Source: Lamellibrachia satsuma
Taxonomy: Eukaryota; Annelida; Polychaeta; Sabellida; Siboglinidae
Direction of reading: 5' to 3'
Assembly: GCA_033239005.1 (NCBI GenBank)
Contig: BSQZ01000130.1
Coordinates: 195,001 to 259,000, forward strand
DNA: 64,000 bases
Below, piece by piece: positions 50,479-61,179 of the stretch. Each line of letters begins with the position of its first letter. Within the stretch, counting starts at the first letter, position 1. The notes beneath the pieces were generated by a model that was given only the letters and a program-made list of their open reading frames with translations, did not search any database and was not told the DNA's origin. Made by a program: the position numbers and the translations under genes.

Positions 50479-50560
50479 AGGCAGTAACTTCACTCCACAG
50501 TTCATCTTCTTGCTGTGGCTGCATCTCTGTCACTGGATCATGTGCTGTCCTAAACTGAAC
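50479..50560 (-). CDS. HECT gene exon 13
   Basis: Acceptor TACACAG, donor GCCT|GTAAGT. Reads VQFRTAHDPVTEMQPQ then EDELWSEVTA; leaves phase 1, which the next exon completes. Confidence 0.65.
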
Positions 50561-50798
50561 CTGTGTAAACCAAAACTGGACATTTACAAAAGTTCTTACA
50601 AGAAAAACATGCACATTAAAGAAAAGTTTCATAAAGAGCCTTTTATCTAGCTGTATCCAACCAGCAACAAAAGATGTTGTCTTCTGCAGTTTCATGCTTA
50701 AAAAATATCCAATTGTACCTGAAAATTACAATGTGACTGTGCCAATACTGACATAAAAAAATTAGTGATGTTCTGTCATTGTGGTAATTGATACTTAC

Positions 50799-50849
50799 AG
50801 TAGGAGTTCCAGCGTCAACGAAAACTGCATGTGATGTAAAATCTGTTGT
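50799..50849 (-). CDS. HECT gene exon 12 (51 nt)
   Basis: Acceptor TTTGCAG, donor ACT|GTAAGT. Encodes TTDFTSHAVFVDAGTPT, phase 0 both sides. Short, so supported mainly by splice signals and frame. Confidence 0.5.
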
Positions 50850-53300
50850 CTGCAAAAAATATATACATGTCTAAAATTTCTCGAATACATTGGCAAAATA
50901 TATGTGGGAAAACTTTTCAGGTGTATCGAAGCGAATTACATAACATACATACATTTTGTGGGATACATATAGGACATACAGAATGGCACAAAGTGACAAA
51001 AACAATTAATCTGAATAATTACCTGTAGTGCTTTATATATGCATCATAATTATATTAGCAAAGATACATGTTCTAATATAAGCATCATTCAATGTAATAC
51101 AACTATATATACCATGGTCTTACTTAGAAAGTGGCTTTACAGGTCAGACAATGATTCTAAAACTACAGGGCACTTTTTCATAGTCTGACAAAGAGCATGT
51201 TTTGCAACTGTATTTATAATTCATACAATGTGAATGTTAATTTCATTAATTATTAATTTATTAATGAATTTGGGCATTTGAAATATAAAATGTTTGGGGG
51301 TTGCAATCAAATGCATGCCCTCTGTTGAGTCTGCATTAAATTTGTTAGCTATTGCACAAATAGAACAATTTTAAAGTAAATGTTTGTGTTATGCAATCAA
51401 ATGCACTGAAAATGTAACGACTACATATAAATGTGCATGGCTACTGCATACCATCCAAACTGTGCATTCAAAAGCATTTGCATTTGTTAACAAGTCTGCT
51501 ACAAAATAATATTTAAATGTTATATTACTGATTATCATTTTACTTAAATATATTTGATATATTATCAGATCACGATATGAGTGAAATTTCCAACATAAGT
51601 TTTCGCTATTGACTCTTGGAGTAAAATATATGCTGGTTATATTGCATTAATTATTTCTGATGCTAATAAACTACTAGAGCTAGGATACGATGTAAAATAT
51701 CTGATCCAAGCATAATTTACAGTAATCAAGAACACATGATTATTCAGCATAAGTGTAATCTTTGTTCAGCACACTTTGATTTTAAAATACTGTCAGTGGG
51801 TGTGCTCTGTAAATGTATGCCTGATGTGGGATTAAGATATAGGTCAGTCTCCTATGACATAACACTTGTGACACAGATGCAGTGAGACCACACTCTCAGT
51901 GCCACAGTGGTCTCATTAAGGGTCTGTTAATGAGGGTTATGTGAGGGTCACCAGTTAGTTTCCACATCTGGATAATCTAGTACCAGGGTGGTAGTAGAAG
52001 CTGTGCTGCTTATAAAACTAGTAGGAAATACATGATAAAGAAGACTTCTGGATGATTTGACTTGTATCCTGTTCATTCCATGAGACAAAAGGTAAGAATG
52101 TTGTCCAGGCATATTTTTTATAGCAATTTGAAATGTGGCCCGGCTACGCAATAAACACAGTGAGTACATTTTATGTGCAGCAGCCTGGCTGTTTGAAAAA
52201 TGGCAGTTTGCATTTACTTTACTGTGCCAGTAGTCCCCTCTTATAAGGTCACCCGTTCTGTAGAGGTATAAGGGCTGTAATGTGTGTTTTGGTGTGCGTT
52301 TGGTGTTTAAATCCGTGACCTTGCATGTTTCAATATATTGCCATGAAATGACAAAAGTGAGCAAGTGACGATGTTTTTTTAAATATTGGACAAAACATAT
52401 TTTGGTTTGCTCTCTTGTGCATATTACGGAACAGTAATTGTACACCATTCTTTGGACTATTTTACTAAGTGTATTTATAAAAATTATTAGTATTTTTTTG
52501 TGACATGGTTATTTGTTGACTTTGTGTCACTTGCTCCATTTCCTGAAAATTGGTTGATTTAACAAGGAATGACCTTACTGAGTATGAGAGCTGCAGACTG
52601 ATTGCATGGCTGTCGCAATAACACATGATGCTATTGGTCACACACTTACTCCCTTTTCTCACAATAAAACACTAATCCATTGTCACTTGCTCCTTTATGC
52701 TATGTCATCTGTAGAAAATCTGCCGTCTAAAAGGTTTTATCATGTTAAGGTGAGACACGGCAGCTCGGTGGGATTTTTTTGAAATTTGCATAGTTAGTGT
52801 AATTTTTTCATGCCAATTTGTAGAGTGGGTCATACTGAGAAAAAATATATTTAACTTTTTTTTGCCAGACCCCCGTTTCCATGGTAACAAACAAAATGGC
52901 CATGTTTTATTGAACAAAGATATCATTATAATTCTTGCAGAATCAAATTAAGTATGCTGTCTATTACACTGCCACCAGAAAATATTATTAAAACAAAAAT
53001 TGTTTTATTTCATTTTTATTTATTTGTAATTTCCAAAAAATATACTTATTTTTTGGCTAAATATACTTGTATAACTTTCAAACTTTTGATTATTTGTATA
53101 ATGTAATCTGGTGGCTGTCTAGAGAAGAATAAGCTGGATACAACATTCCAAAGTTTGTTTTTATTAAAACAAGAACATTATTTTTAGCAGTGTGTATGCA
53201 CAAAGTGACAACTGTGTATACGTGTATATCATAAATACACAAGAAGATATTTAGACACATGCTATACAGGTACACATAAACAAATTTGACAATTTCTCAC

Positions 53301-55728
53301 CCATTGCGCTTCATCAGACACATCACCTGCAGTGGAAGTAGACGCCACAGGAGTGACTTCTTCAGCTGATGGCTCTGGTCGCTGTTGAAAATAAATAAAT
53401 GAAAAACTAACAAATACAGTATTTAAATGTACATAGTTTCTACGAATTGCTTCAAAAACAATGTTTATATGATGTAACAAACATTCAGTTATGTTTTGTT
53501 ATACACTGAGCAGAACCAAATAATGTTTAACTTAGTAGAACTTTAATACATACTGTTATAGTGGCAGTGCTCGTATTTCTTCTCCGGTAGCGATGGTGGA
53601 TGATAGAAGGCATCTAAAAATCATTGTAGTCTGCATTCAGAAATACCTAACAAACACAAAAAACACATTGCTATTATGACGTTTTGATTGGGAGAAAATA
53701 TTGCCTACAATGTGTTATAAAATGTATTCTATATATAAATGACCGTATAATTTCCCTTAATTTATATGCACAGGTTATGCATTCATAAGCATGTTTACGG
53801 GAGACCTAGTTATTATTTTTTTACTTTATTTTTTAACTTAGAAAGCTGAATGTCTCGGGGAATGTGAATAATTAAAAAGTAAAACTGGGAGATTTGTTTT
53901 ATTGTGGGTCGTTCCCATGGAAATGGTGGCCATTTTGGTTTTTCAAGGTGTTTCTTGTACCTTGGTATCCATGAAATGCATTGAAAATTGGTTTGTCACT
54001 TGAATACATCTACCTGCACATGGCCATAGGGAGTTTTGTCCAAGAATATACAAACAAATTTGAAGAATACACTCTCCTTTGTCATTGGCTAGTCGACTGT
54101 ACACATAAATTAATTTTGACAATTTCTCACCTGGTGTGCCTCAGCAGATACACCACCTGCAGTGGACGTAGATGCCACAGGAGGGATTTCTTCATCTGAT
54201 GGCTTTGAACAAACCAAGAAAATTTATGTGAAAAAAATTATATTTAAATATATGACAAATATCAAGTAACAACACTTACTGTTTCTGCATACTGCAAGAC
54301 AAAGTTATGTACTTAAACATATGCACAAAGTGACAACAACTGTGCATATCATATATGTACATGAAGACATTTACACATGCTATACAAGTACACAAAAACA
54401 AATTTGACAATTTCTCACCCGTTGCGCTTCATCAGACACATCACCTGCAGTTGAAGTAGACGCCACAGGAGTGACTTCTTCAGCTGATGGCTCTGGTTGC
54501 TGTTGAAAATAAATAAATGAAAAACTAACAAATACAGTATTTAAATGTACGTAGTTTCTACGAATAACTTCAAAAACAATGTTTATATTATGTAACAAAC
54601 ATTCACTTATGTTTTGTTATACACTGAGCAGAACCAAATAATGTTTAACTTGGTAGAACTTTAATACATACTGTTATAGTGGCAGTGCTCGTATTTCTTC
54701 TCCGGTAGCGATGGTGGATGATAGAAGGCATCTGAAAATCATTGTAGTCTGCATCCAGAAATACCTAACAAACACAAAGAACACATTGCTATTATGATAT
54801 TTTGATTGGGAGAAAATATTGCCTACAATGTGTTATAAAATGTATTCTATATATAAATGACCGTATCATTTTCCTTAATTTTATATGCACAGGTTATGCA
54901 TTCATTAGCATGTTTAGGGGAGACCTGGTTATTATTTTTTTACTCTATTTATTAACTTAGAAGGCTGAATGTCTCGGGGAATGTGAATAATTAAAAAGTA
55001 AAACTGGGAGATTTGTTTTATTGTGGGTCGTTCCCATGGAAATGGTGGCCATTTTGGTTTTTCAAGGTGTTTCTTGTACCTTGGTATCCATGAAATGCAT
55101 TGAAAATTGGTTTGTCACTTGAATACATCTACCTGCACATGGCCATAGGGAGTTTTTTGTAAGAATATACAAAACAATTTGAAGAATACGCTCTCCTTTG
55201 TCACCCTCAGGACTGGGCCAAAGTGATCTGATTAGTGAGGTGACCGTATTAGCAGGACTAATGTCCGATATTTTACTGTTATGGATATCATTTGGGAATA
55301 TCCCACGATGACCATATTTACAAGGTAACCTTATTATTTCTCACCTGGTGTGCCGCAGCAGATACATCACCTGCAGTGGACGTAGATGCCACAGGAGGGA
55401 CTTCTTCATCTGATGGCTTTGAACAACCAATGAAAAAGTTATGTAAAAAAATTATATTTAACTATATGACAAATATCAAGTAACAACACTTACTGATTCT
55501 GAATACTGCAAGACAAAGTTAGGTACTTAAACATATGCACAAAGTGACAACAGCTGTGCATATGTGGATATCATATATGTACATGAAGACATTTACACAC
55601 ATGCTATACAAGTATACATATAAAAACTAATTTTGACAATTTCTCACCTGTTGTGATTCTTCAAACACATCACCTGCTGTGGAAGTAGATGCCACAGGAG
55701 TGACTTCTTCAGCTGATGGCCCTGGTCG
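53301..55728 (-). CDS. Array of seven phase-0 mini-exons (81/72/60 nt), tandemly duplicated
   Basis: In transcript order: 81 nt (55648-55728), 72 (55345-55416), 60 (54672-54731), 81 (54419-54499), 72 (54131-54202), 60 (53554-53613), 81 (53301-53381). The 81- and 72-nt exons are homologous and share PSAEEVTPVASTSTAGDV or PSDEEVPPVASTSTAG. The 60-nt exons read PSIIHHRYRRRNTSTATIT. All are flanked by CAG or AG acceptors and GTGAG/GTATGT donors and are multiples of 3. The DNA shows a segment repeated with period 1118 and then 1229 bp, carrying introns with it. The spacer encoded is acidic and Ser/Thr-rich, probably disordered. Confidence 0.75.
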
Positions 55729-56045
55729 CTGTTGAAAATAAATAAATGAAAAATATATGAAAAGCATGGAATGTCAGTGTAATTTATATGAATAACTTTT
55801 TATGTTTAAAACTATGTGATTGAATTTGACACTTTCTCAACCATTGTCTTTCTGACAGATACATAAACTGTGAATGAAACAGCTAGCAACTGATGATTGT
55901 GATTGTTGTTGATATTAAAGAAACATAAATGACAATTATTATTGGTGTTATTTACACCACATACCATTGTTAGTGAACACTATTTACTAACAGACAATTA
56001 TGTTTGTTTGTATGTATACCAGACAATTACAGTACGTTAACTTAC

Positions 56046-56166
56046 TGGCAATAACCTCACATACAGACTAGATCTCTTCATTCCACCCCATTCCTTAATC
56101 CTCTGTGGATTGTCAATATTTGGTGGCAGTGTCACCAACCTGAGCCCTTCAGATGCTGGACAGCAC
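56046..56166 (-). CDS. HECT gene exon 4
   Basis: Acceptor TTGCAG, donor CCA|GTAAGT. Continues the block (LRLVTLPPNID, SSLYVRLLP) and ends in phase 0, which permits the symmetric mini-exons that follow. Confidence 0.75.
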
Positions 56167-56555
56167 CTGCAATGTTAATTAAATGCAAGAAGGATAGTAA
56201 GATGCTACGTTAGTACTTGAGTACTTCATTGAGTCATTTTAACCTGAACAAAGCTTACATGCAACTAGGCGTGCACCAGTTTAACATATGCTTACTGCCA
56301 CCTACTTAGTAACATGCATGTTTAACTCTTCTGAAGTTGCATGTTATGCTAAATATTGGTTACATACTCACTAGTCTTATCCTCTTCATACTGTAGTTGG
56401 CGCATAAGGCCACGGATACTGATTGCAACATTATTAATTAAATTTGCATGGTAGTCAAATACGTGTATTTCTTATATCTAACGTAGCATCTTCAACTAAA
56501 CAACTGAATTACTTAAATATGATTCATAATGCTATCACATAATGTTTGAAGATAC

Positions 56556-56670
56556 CTGCACAACTCAAATGCCCCTTGAATCTGTGGGAATGCCGCCTTC
56601 AGCTGCTCCACAAAGCTGTCTTGGCTCGCATTCAAAGTAAATTTAATCTTAGTTTGTGCATACGTCGGAT
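56556..56670 (-). CDS. HECT gene exon 3 (conserved KIKF...FEL block)
   Basis: Acceptor ATTACAG, donor GCAG|GTATC. Reads QTKIKFTLNAS, FVEQLKAAFPQIQ, GAFELCR: the most recognisable N-terminal block of the G2E3-like family. Confidence 0.78.
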
Positions 56671-57074
56671 CTGTAATACACACATTTTATAATGTAATAT
56701 TGTTGCCAAAAGCAGTTTTTGTTTAATCAGTAATAAGCTTAGCCTTCATTTACTGGCATACTTCATCTGTGACACTGTGTTTAGTGCACAGTTTACACTG
56801 TAAAACATACACTACATTGTGACTAAACTGCAATTTGTGCTTCATGATTAAACACTGTCACTGTCACTGACTCTGAATATAAAAAAACAGTGTTGTTCTT
56901 AGCAAGTAATTACAATTTTAGACAATGGATAAACTTGATTTAATCCTATAAGTTAAGTCATTGCTTAATGCTAACTAACTCCGACAAACTATCCATTCTT
57001 TGTGCACCAAAAAATAACCAGTACAGTACAGCGGAACTAAGATGAAACGACAAATAATGTCTTTATTATCAAAC

Positions 57075-57226
57075 CTGCTTCTCCGACTCGGTGTCGTTTC
57101 CTTCGGAAACGTATGTTTCCTGTTCCTGCCGCAACAACAACAACAGAAACTGTCCACGTTTTCCGGCCACGATTAATTTGACCAGTCCTGGTCCTAGCTG
57201 GTGGAATGTTTCGGAATCGCTGAAAT
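57075..57226 (-). CDS. HECT gene exon 2
   Basis: Acceptor TTTCTAG, donor CAG|GTTTGA (weak). Reads FQRFRNIPPARTRTGQ and RGRKTWTVSV; basic, with the Trp motif seen near the N-terminus of fish G2E3-like proteins. Confidence 0.65.
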
Positions 57227-57540
57227 CTAGAAAAAATTGACTTTATAGTACGCAACGCGATAACGTTTATCAGCCATTGCCGGCGTTCACCAACTTCGTG
57301 CATGCAATGTCTGCTGGGTAATTATGACGCTGCATGCCCTAGATAAGGGTGTCCACCGATAACTAGGGAATAGTGGAAAAAGACAACCAAAGCAGTGCGG
57401 CAGTACAATAATTACACTATATGATACTATGAATCAGTATTTATGCCGGTAAACCATACGGGCCGTTGCCACACTCGGGCAGCGACACGATATTTTAGCT
57501 CCACAAGGCACAAATGGCAATATTCCGTTATATGGTAATG

Positions 57541-57575
57541 ACGCACACGCACGCACGCACGCACGCATGCACGTA
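57541..57575. repeat. (ACGC)n microsatellite in the first intron of the HECT gene
   Basis: CACACGCACGCACGCACGCA run; no coding value. Confidence 0.85.
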
Positions 57576-57782
57576 CACATGTGTATGAGTGTGTTGTACA
57601 CCCATACATGGTTTCCATGAACTAACGCTGAAATAATTGGCGTTCGAATGCTTGGTTGTGGAGTATAGGGGGTCAATACAAGTCTAGAATAGAATTAAAC
57701 TGGTAACTGTAACATCGTGATCGTCGTCAATAAAGAATATGTAGACAGGTCTACTATAACAAGCCTAGCTAGGCCTACTTAC

Positions 57783-57904
57783 GCTTCTACAACATTCCCA
57801 TTACGGACGGTAGCTCCGGCCGGCGTGTTTTCATTCTCACTTTGGAGGTTTCGAACGATGGTATGCGCTCGGTTGACTAAAGTCTGCAATCGCCCAATAT
57901 CCAT
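57783..57904 (-). CDS. HECT gene exon 1 (start)
   Basis: Starts ATG at 57904 reading MDIGRLQTLVNRAHTIVRN; donor GC|GTAAGT; leaves phase 2. Lies about 400 bp inside the right terminal repeat. Confidence 0.72.
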
Positions 57905-58308
57905 CGCTGAGTTATTCACTTTTCACCAATTCAGAATTTCCGTTGGAGGCTGGTAGACCCTTACTGACCAGCGAACAATTTTTCATTTCTTGCATACCAA
58001 ACTGTCAAGGCGTGCCCGGTCTGAGCACAGGATATCAGTTTCAAGTAAAGTGATATTCACTTCAATGCATTCCATTGTTTGAATGACTTGAAACCATATA
58101 AAACAAACAGAGAATACGAATATGAAACATAATAACTTTAATATGAAACATAGCTTGAATTGTGGGGTCTAATGTTTTTTAAGATAACGATTATTCACAT
58201 GAAACGTACAACACCCATATGTTACATTGAATAAAGACAGCAACAAACGATAGCCATTTGTGTATGTTTTCCAACGTTGTATGCTTACATTGGGCAGTAT
58301 GTTGCCAC

Positions 58309-58796
58309 CTATTTTCGTACGTGTTACTGTAAATTACCGCCGTTTGTTGTTCATGATGCGTAACTAAGACTAACTTGCATTGGTTCACCATCTGATGCGT
58401 AGCTAAACGAGTTGTCATTGGTTGATATATCAACGCGTTACTATTTAATTCAACGCGTAACTATCTTCGCGTTGTCATTGGTTGATATATCAACGCGTTA
58501 CTATTTAATTCAACGCGTAACTATCTTCGCGTTTTCATTGGTTGGTATATCAACGCGTTACTATTTAATTCAACGCGTAACTATCTTCGCGTTTTCATTG
58601 GTTGGTATATCAACGCGTAACTATCTTCGCGTTTTCATTGGTTGGTATATCAACGCGTTACTATTTAATTCAACGCGTAACTATCTTCGCGTTTTCATTG
58701 GTTGGTATATCAACGCGTAACTATCTTCGCGTTGTCATTGGTTGATATATCAACGCGTTACTATCTAATTCAACGCGTAACTATCTTCGCGTTTAT
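58309..58796 (-). repeat. Right terminal inverted repeat: longer array of 60- and 40-bp units
   Basis: Inverted copy of the left end. The inner block begins at CTATTTTCGTAC (58309). The array from about 58420 mixes complete 60-bp units with units shortened to 40 bp by loss of one ACGCGT-flanked segment. It is nearly twice as long as the left array, as expected if copy number changes by slippage or unequal exchange. Confidence 0.85.
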
Positions 58797-58817
58797 GGCC
58801 CTAACGGCCTGCCATAC

Positions 58818-59810
58818 TTACCTCGCTTGTGACACCTGAGGCGCAACCCCGTTTCCCGACGGCTGAGAATGTATGTTGCGCAGTCGACAAACACGAGCAT
58901 AATGTCCAAGTTTCCCACAATGGAAACACGATATCGTCCGGCGGGCGGCGTCACGAGGCTCGCGTCTGTCGTTCTCACTGCCAGGCGTCGGCATGTAGCG
59001 ACGGGTGGTTGTCGGCGGGGGGCGTGGGTCGTGTCTGGCCTCGATCTTCGCCAGCTTCGTTGCCAGCTTTTGAACCATGGAAGCCAGTGAGTCGACCATC
59101 GCAACCAGGGGGTCCGTTGTCTTGCAGCTGGAGACGTTGGCGGCTCCTATTTCCATCGGCGATTCGTGTCGTCCCAGGCGGCTATACGCGTCATTACGTT
59201 CACAGAACCGTATAGTTGATCTAATCGCTTCGTCAAGCGAAGCAGGCGCTGCCTGTTCGATCAGCTGTCGTGCGAGGCTATCAGATGTTAACCCTCGGGC
59301 AAATGTACGGATCAGAACGGATTCTTGGTCGGGATTTCGTAAGCCGCTTGGGTAGCAAATGTCACTAATGTCTCGGAAGCGTCGGACAAACTGTTGCGTT
59401 GGTTCGTACGCGCTCTGACGCACCTTGTCAAGTTCGTCACGTAATGCTGCGGTTTCGTCGATCTTAAGAAAGTTGCTAGCCAAATGATCACGGAAGTCTG
59501 GCCATGGAATGGCGGCTCGGCCGATTTGATTTGCCGCTATTGTTCTTTCGATGAAACGTTCCAACTCAAATCGGAGCGGACCAGAGACAGTTTTAGCCGC
59601 TATTTCGATGATGCTGGCTGCACCGACTTGATTAAAAGCTAAAGTAACTTCACGGATCCAATTACGTACTGCCGATGTAGAGGAACCATCACAAGTATGT
59701 GTTTGTCTGATTAAATCACGTATTTGTTCATGGGTGGTTTGGATAGCACGACGTTCCGTTTCCTGCTGAACAAGTCCGATCGTATAGTTTTGAAATTGTG
59801 CTGGATCCAT
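58818..59810 (-). CDS. Gag-like protein of a Gypsy-type LTR retrotransposon
   Basis: 330 residues, intact, ATG to TAA. The central part (PWPDFRDHLASNF, YEPTQQFVRRFRDI) resembles the capsid/retrotransposon gag domain. The C-terminal CCHC zinc knuckle CFHCGKLGHYARVC lies near residue 300, as in Gypsy-type gag. It would package the element's RNA. No protease or RT follows: 20 bp after the stop the sequence enters the right end of the 14.4-kb transposon, so the element is truncated there. Confidence 0.85.
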   Translation of the reverse strand: MDPAQFQNYTIGLVQQETERRAIQTTHEQIRDLIRQTHTCDGSSTSAVRNWIREVTLAFNQVGAASIIEIAAKTVSGPLRFELERFIERTIAANQIGRAAIPWPDFRDHLASNFLKIDETAALRDELDKVRQSAYEPTQQFVRRFRDISDICYPSGLRNPDQESVLIRTFARGLTSDSLARQLIEQAAPASLDEAIRSTIRFCERNDAYSRLGRHESPMEIGAANVSSCKTTDPLVAMVDSLASMVQKLATKLAKIEARHDPRPPPTTTRRYMPTPGSENDRREPRDAARRTISCFHCGKLGHYARVCRLRNIHSQPSGNGVAPQVSQAR

Positions 59811-59904
59811 CGTGTGTGTGTGCTTTGATCGTCACGCAGCAAATACACGTTTTACGTAGTAAAAGTCAATCATGGAGTCAGTCATCACTGTCAGTTTCAC
59901 GTTG

Positions 59905-60920
59905 GCTCAGCGCCAATGTACGTCTGAACGAAGTTATAAGTAAAAAAAAATCGTAGTTGGTGTGCCATACGGTACGTTGAAACGACGTACTTTACATTCT
60001 GTTATTCGGTGGTGGTTCGTCATCGTCGTGACAGTGCACACAACGTCAATGGTTCTTTGGAAAGTCTCTGGACACTAGTCAGTGTACGTTTTAACAGCCT
60101 TGAACGTTAAAAAAAAAAATCGCTGGTGCCTCTCGCCAGTGTACGTTTAAAAGCATTGTGCGTTAAAAAAAAACCGGTCGTGCGTCTCGCCAGTGTACGT
60201 TTTAACAGTCTTGTGCGTTAAAAAAAATCGCTGGTGCGTCTCGCCAGTGTAAAATTCTCGCTTCTCTTAAGGGCGCGTGCATTCGTTGAGAATACTCACA
60301 GTTGTGTAGTAATTGTCTTTGTCGCTCGCCAGATCGTCTAGCTGCTTACTGATAATACCGCAGACGATCAGATCGGTATAATAAGCCGTGAACGCATCTT
60401 CCAGGTTCGCAAGATTTTATTAACGCAGAAGTGTAGATCGTACAACATAGACTGGTCTCTCTACCACTGTTCTTGTGTCGTCCATTTAACATTTAAAAGT
60501 CTTCAATAAATTTAGTTTTCTAATGGTAAGGTAGGTATGGGCCGGCGTGGCCCATCCTTGCCGATAATTTTGAGTCCAAATTGAACGAGGTGCGTGGTAA
60601 TTTAGATCGCGCGCACCCGTTGCTTTATGAGTCTATTTCTGGCCTATTTATACCAGAGCTTTCAGAAGAACCCCGCCTCAGTGGAGGCGCGGTTAACCAT
60701 TTTAGGAAATCGAGAAAGCCGTTATTGGCCGATGTCCATATACAACCGTCATCCCCGTACATGCTGGAAATGACCGTTGTATGCAAGGTATCGGGTCACC
60801 TTCGGAACCTCCCAGAACTGGGAGACCTTCTTGTGTCCTTGGGGACTGTCAGTTGCCAACTAAACCAGTTTCTTATGGCCTGCATTCTAAATCGGGTAAA
60901 CATTTCTCCCGTTTGACAGT
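59905..60920 (-). repeat. Probable LTR and 5' leader of the gag element
   Basis: Upstream of gag on the minus strand, a TGGCGCTGAGCCAACGTG stretch (about 59906-59925) looks like a tRNA primer-binding site. Further up are three roughly 60-bp repeats containing TTTTTTTAACG and ACACTGGCGAGACGCACC (60060-60255), AATAAA at 60416-60421 and TATAAATA at 60645-60652, in LTR order (U3 TATA, then R with a poly(A) signal, then U5). A 5' edge TGTCAAACGGG near 60919 is possible. Boundaries are uncertain because no second LTR is in the window. Confidence 0.4.
60645..60652 (-). promoter_or_regulatory. TATA box, likely LTR promoter
   Basis: TATAAATA on the minus strand, pointing toward gag, with AATAAA about 225 bp downstream. 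Confidence 0.4.
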
Positions 60921-61179
60921 CCAGTTATTATTACAGTCGGGGCGACTCTACCCCTCCCTACTGTGTATACTAAACAATAAGCAAAGCTGCAAACTGGCCA
61001 GAAACTAGCTTGCCTTACATAAGTTGTATCAACTTGGGTTTTCTTTATGCTAACGTCAAATTATTGATTAAATATGTCTGCAATGACCACTATCTCTGTT
61101 CTTACAATTTTAGGCTGACCAAACCTTACAATGTGATTTCATCACCGCCTGTTAAAAGGAATATGTTAAGCAGATACGG
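60921..61179. other. No gene seen
   Basis: Short AT-rich stretch between the probable LTR and the GC-rich promoter-like region. Confidence 0.4.

Larger units (their letters stand above)
48707..57904 (-). pseudogene. HECT E3 ubiquitin-protein ligase, G2E3-like, 15 exons, one in-frame stop
   Basis: Minus-strand exons: 57783-57904, 57075-57226, 56556-56670, 56046-56166, 55648-55728, 55345-55416, 54672-54731, 54419-54499, 54131-54202, 53554-53613, 53301-53381, 50799-50849, 50479-50560, 49671-50209, 48707-49228. The sum is 2211 nt, exactly 737 codons, and every junction is in frame. The N-terminal half has the family's TW motif region (GRKTWTV) and the KIKF...FPQIQGAFELC block; a Ser/Thr/Glu-rich spacer follows; the C-terminal 390 residues are a HECT domain with the active-site Cys in HMCGPLVELP. 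HECT ligases take ubiquitin from E2 onto this Cys and pass it to substrate. One in-frame TGA (50091-50093) cuts the HECT N-lobe, so this copy is probably disabled unless it is a sequencing error or is read through. Confidence 0.8.
44399..58796. mobile_element. 14.4-kb IS3EU-like DNA transposon carrying a DD34E transposase and a HECT ubiquitin ligase
   Basis: Both ends carry the same sequence in opposite orientation: an outer tandem array (left 44399-44600, right about 58420-58796) and an inner unique block (left about 44601-44716, right 58309-58420) starting CAACTCGTTTAGCTACGCAT. Between them lie two convergent multi-exon genes, an IS3/retroviral-type integrase-fold transposase (+) and a G2E3-like HECT ligase (-), and no other recognised gene. 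The left tip starts at GCGTTGATATACC and the right tip (inverted) at AACGCGAAGATAG, about 24 bp out of register in the repeat unit, so the exact termini and target duplication are unresolved. IS3EU is the closest eukaryotic group I know, from the transposase type. Confidence 0.72.

Noticed and set aside
56370..56432. Possible extra HECT exon between exons 3 and 4 (reads IRGLMRQLQYEEDK)
   Set aside because: Including it breaks the frame into exon 4; skipping it gives a clean ELCR-CCPASEG join.
44385..58810. Target-site duplication of the large transposon
   Set aside because: I compared the bases next to both tips (GAACTAGTTCGAGAGAG and TTTATGGCCCTAACGG) and saw no convincing match, so none is claimed.
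60581..60916. 111-residue plus-strand frame
   Set aside because: Covers the probable LTR of the minus-strand gag element; no family features.
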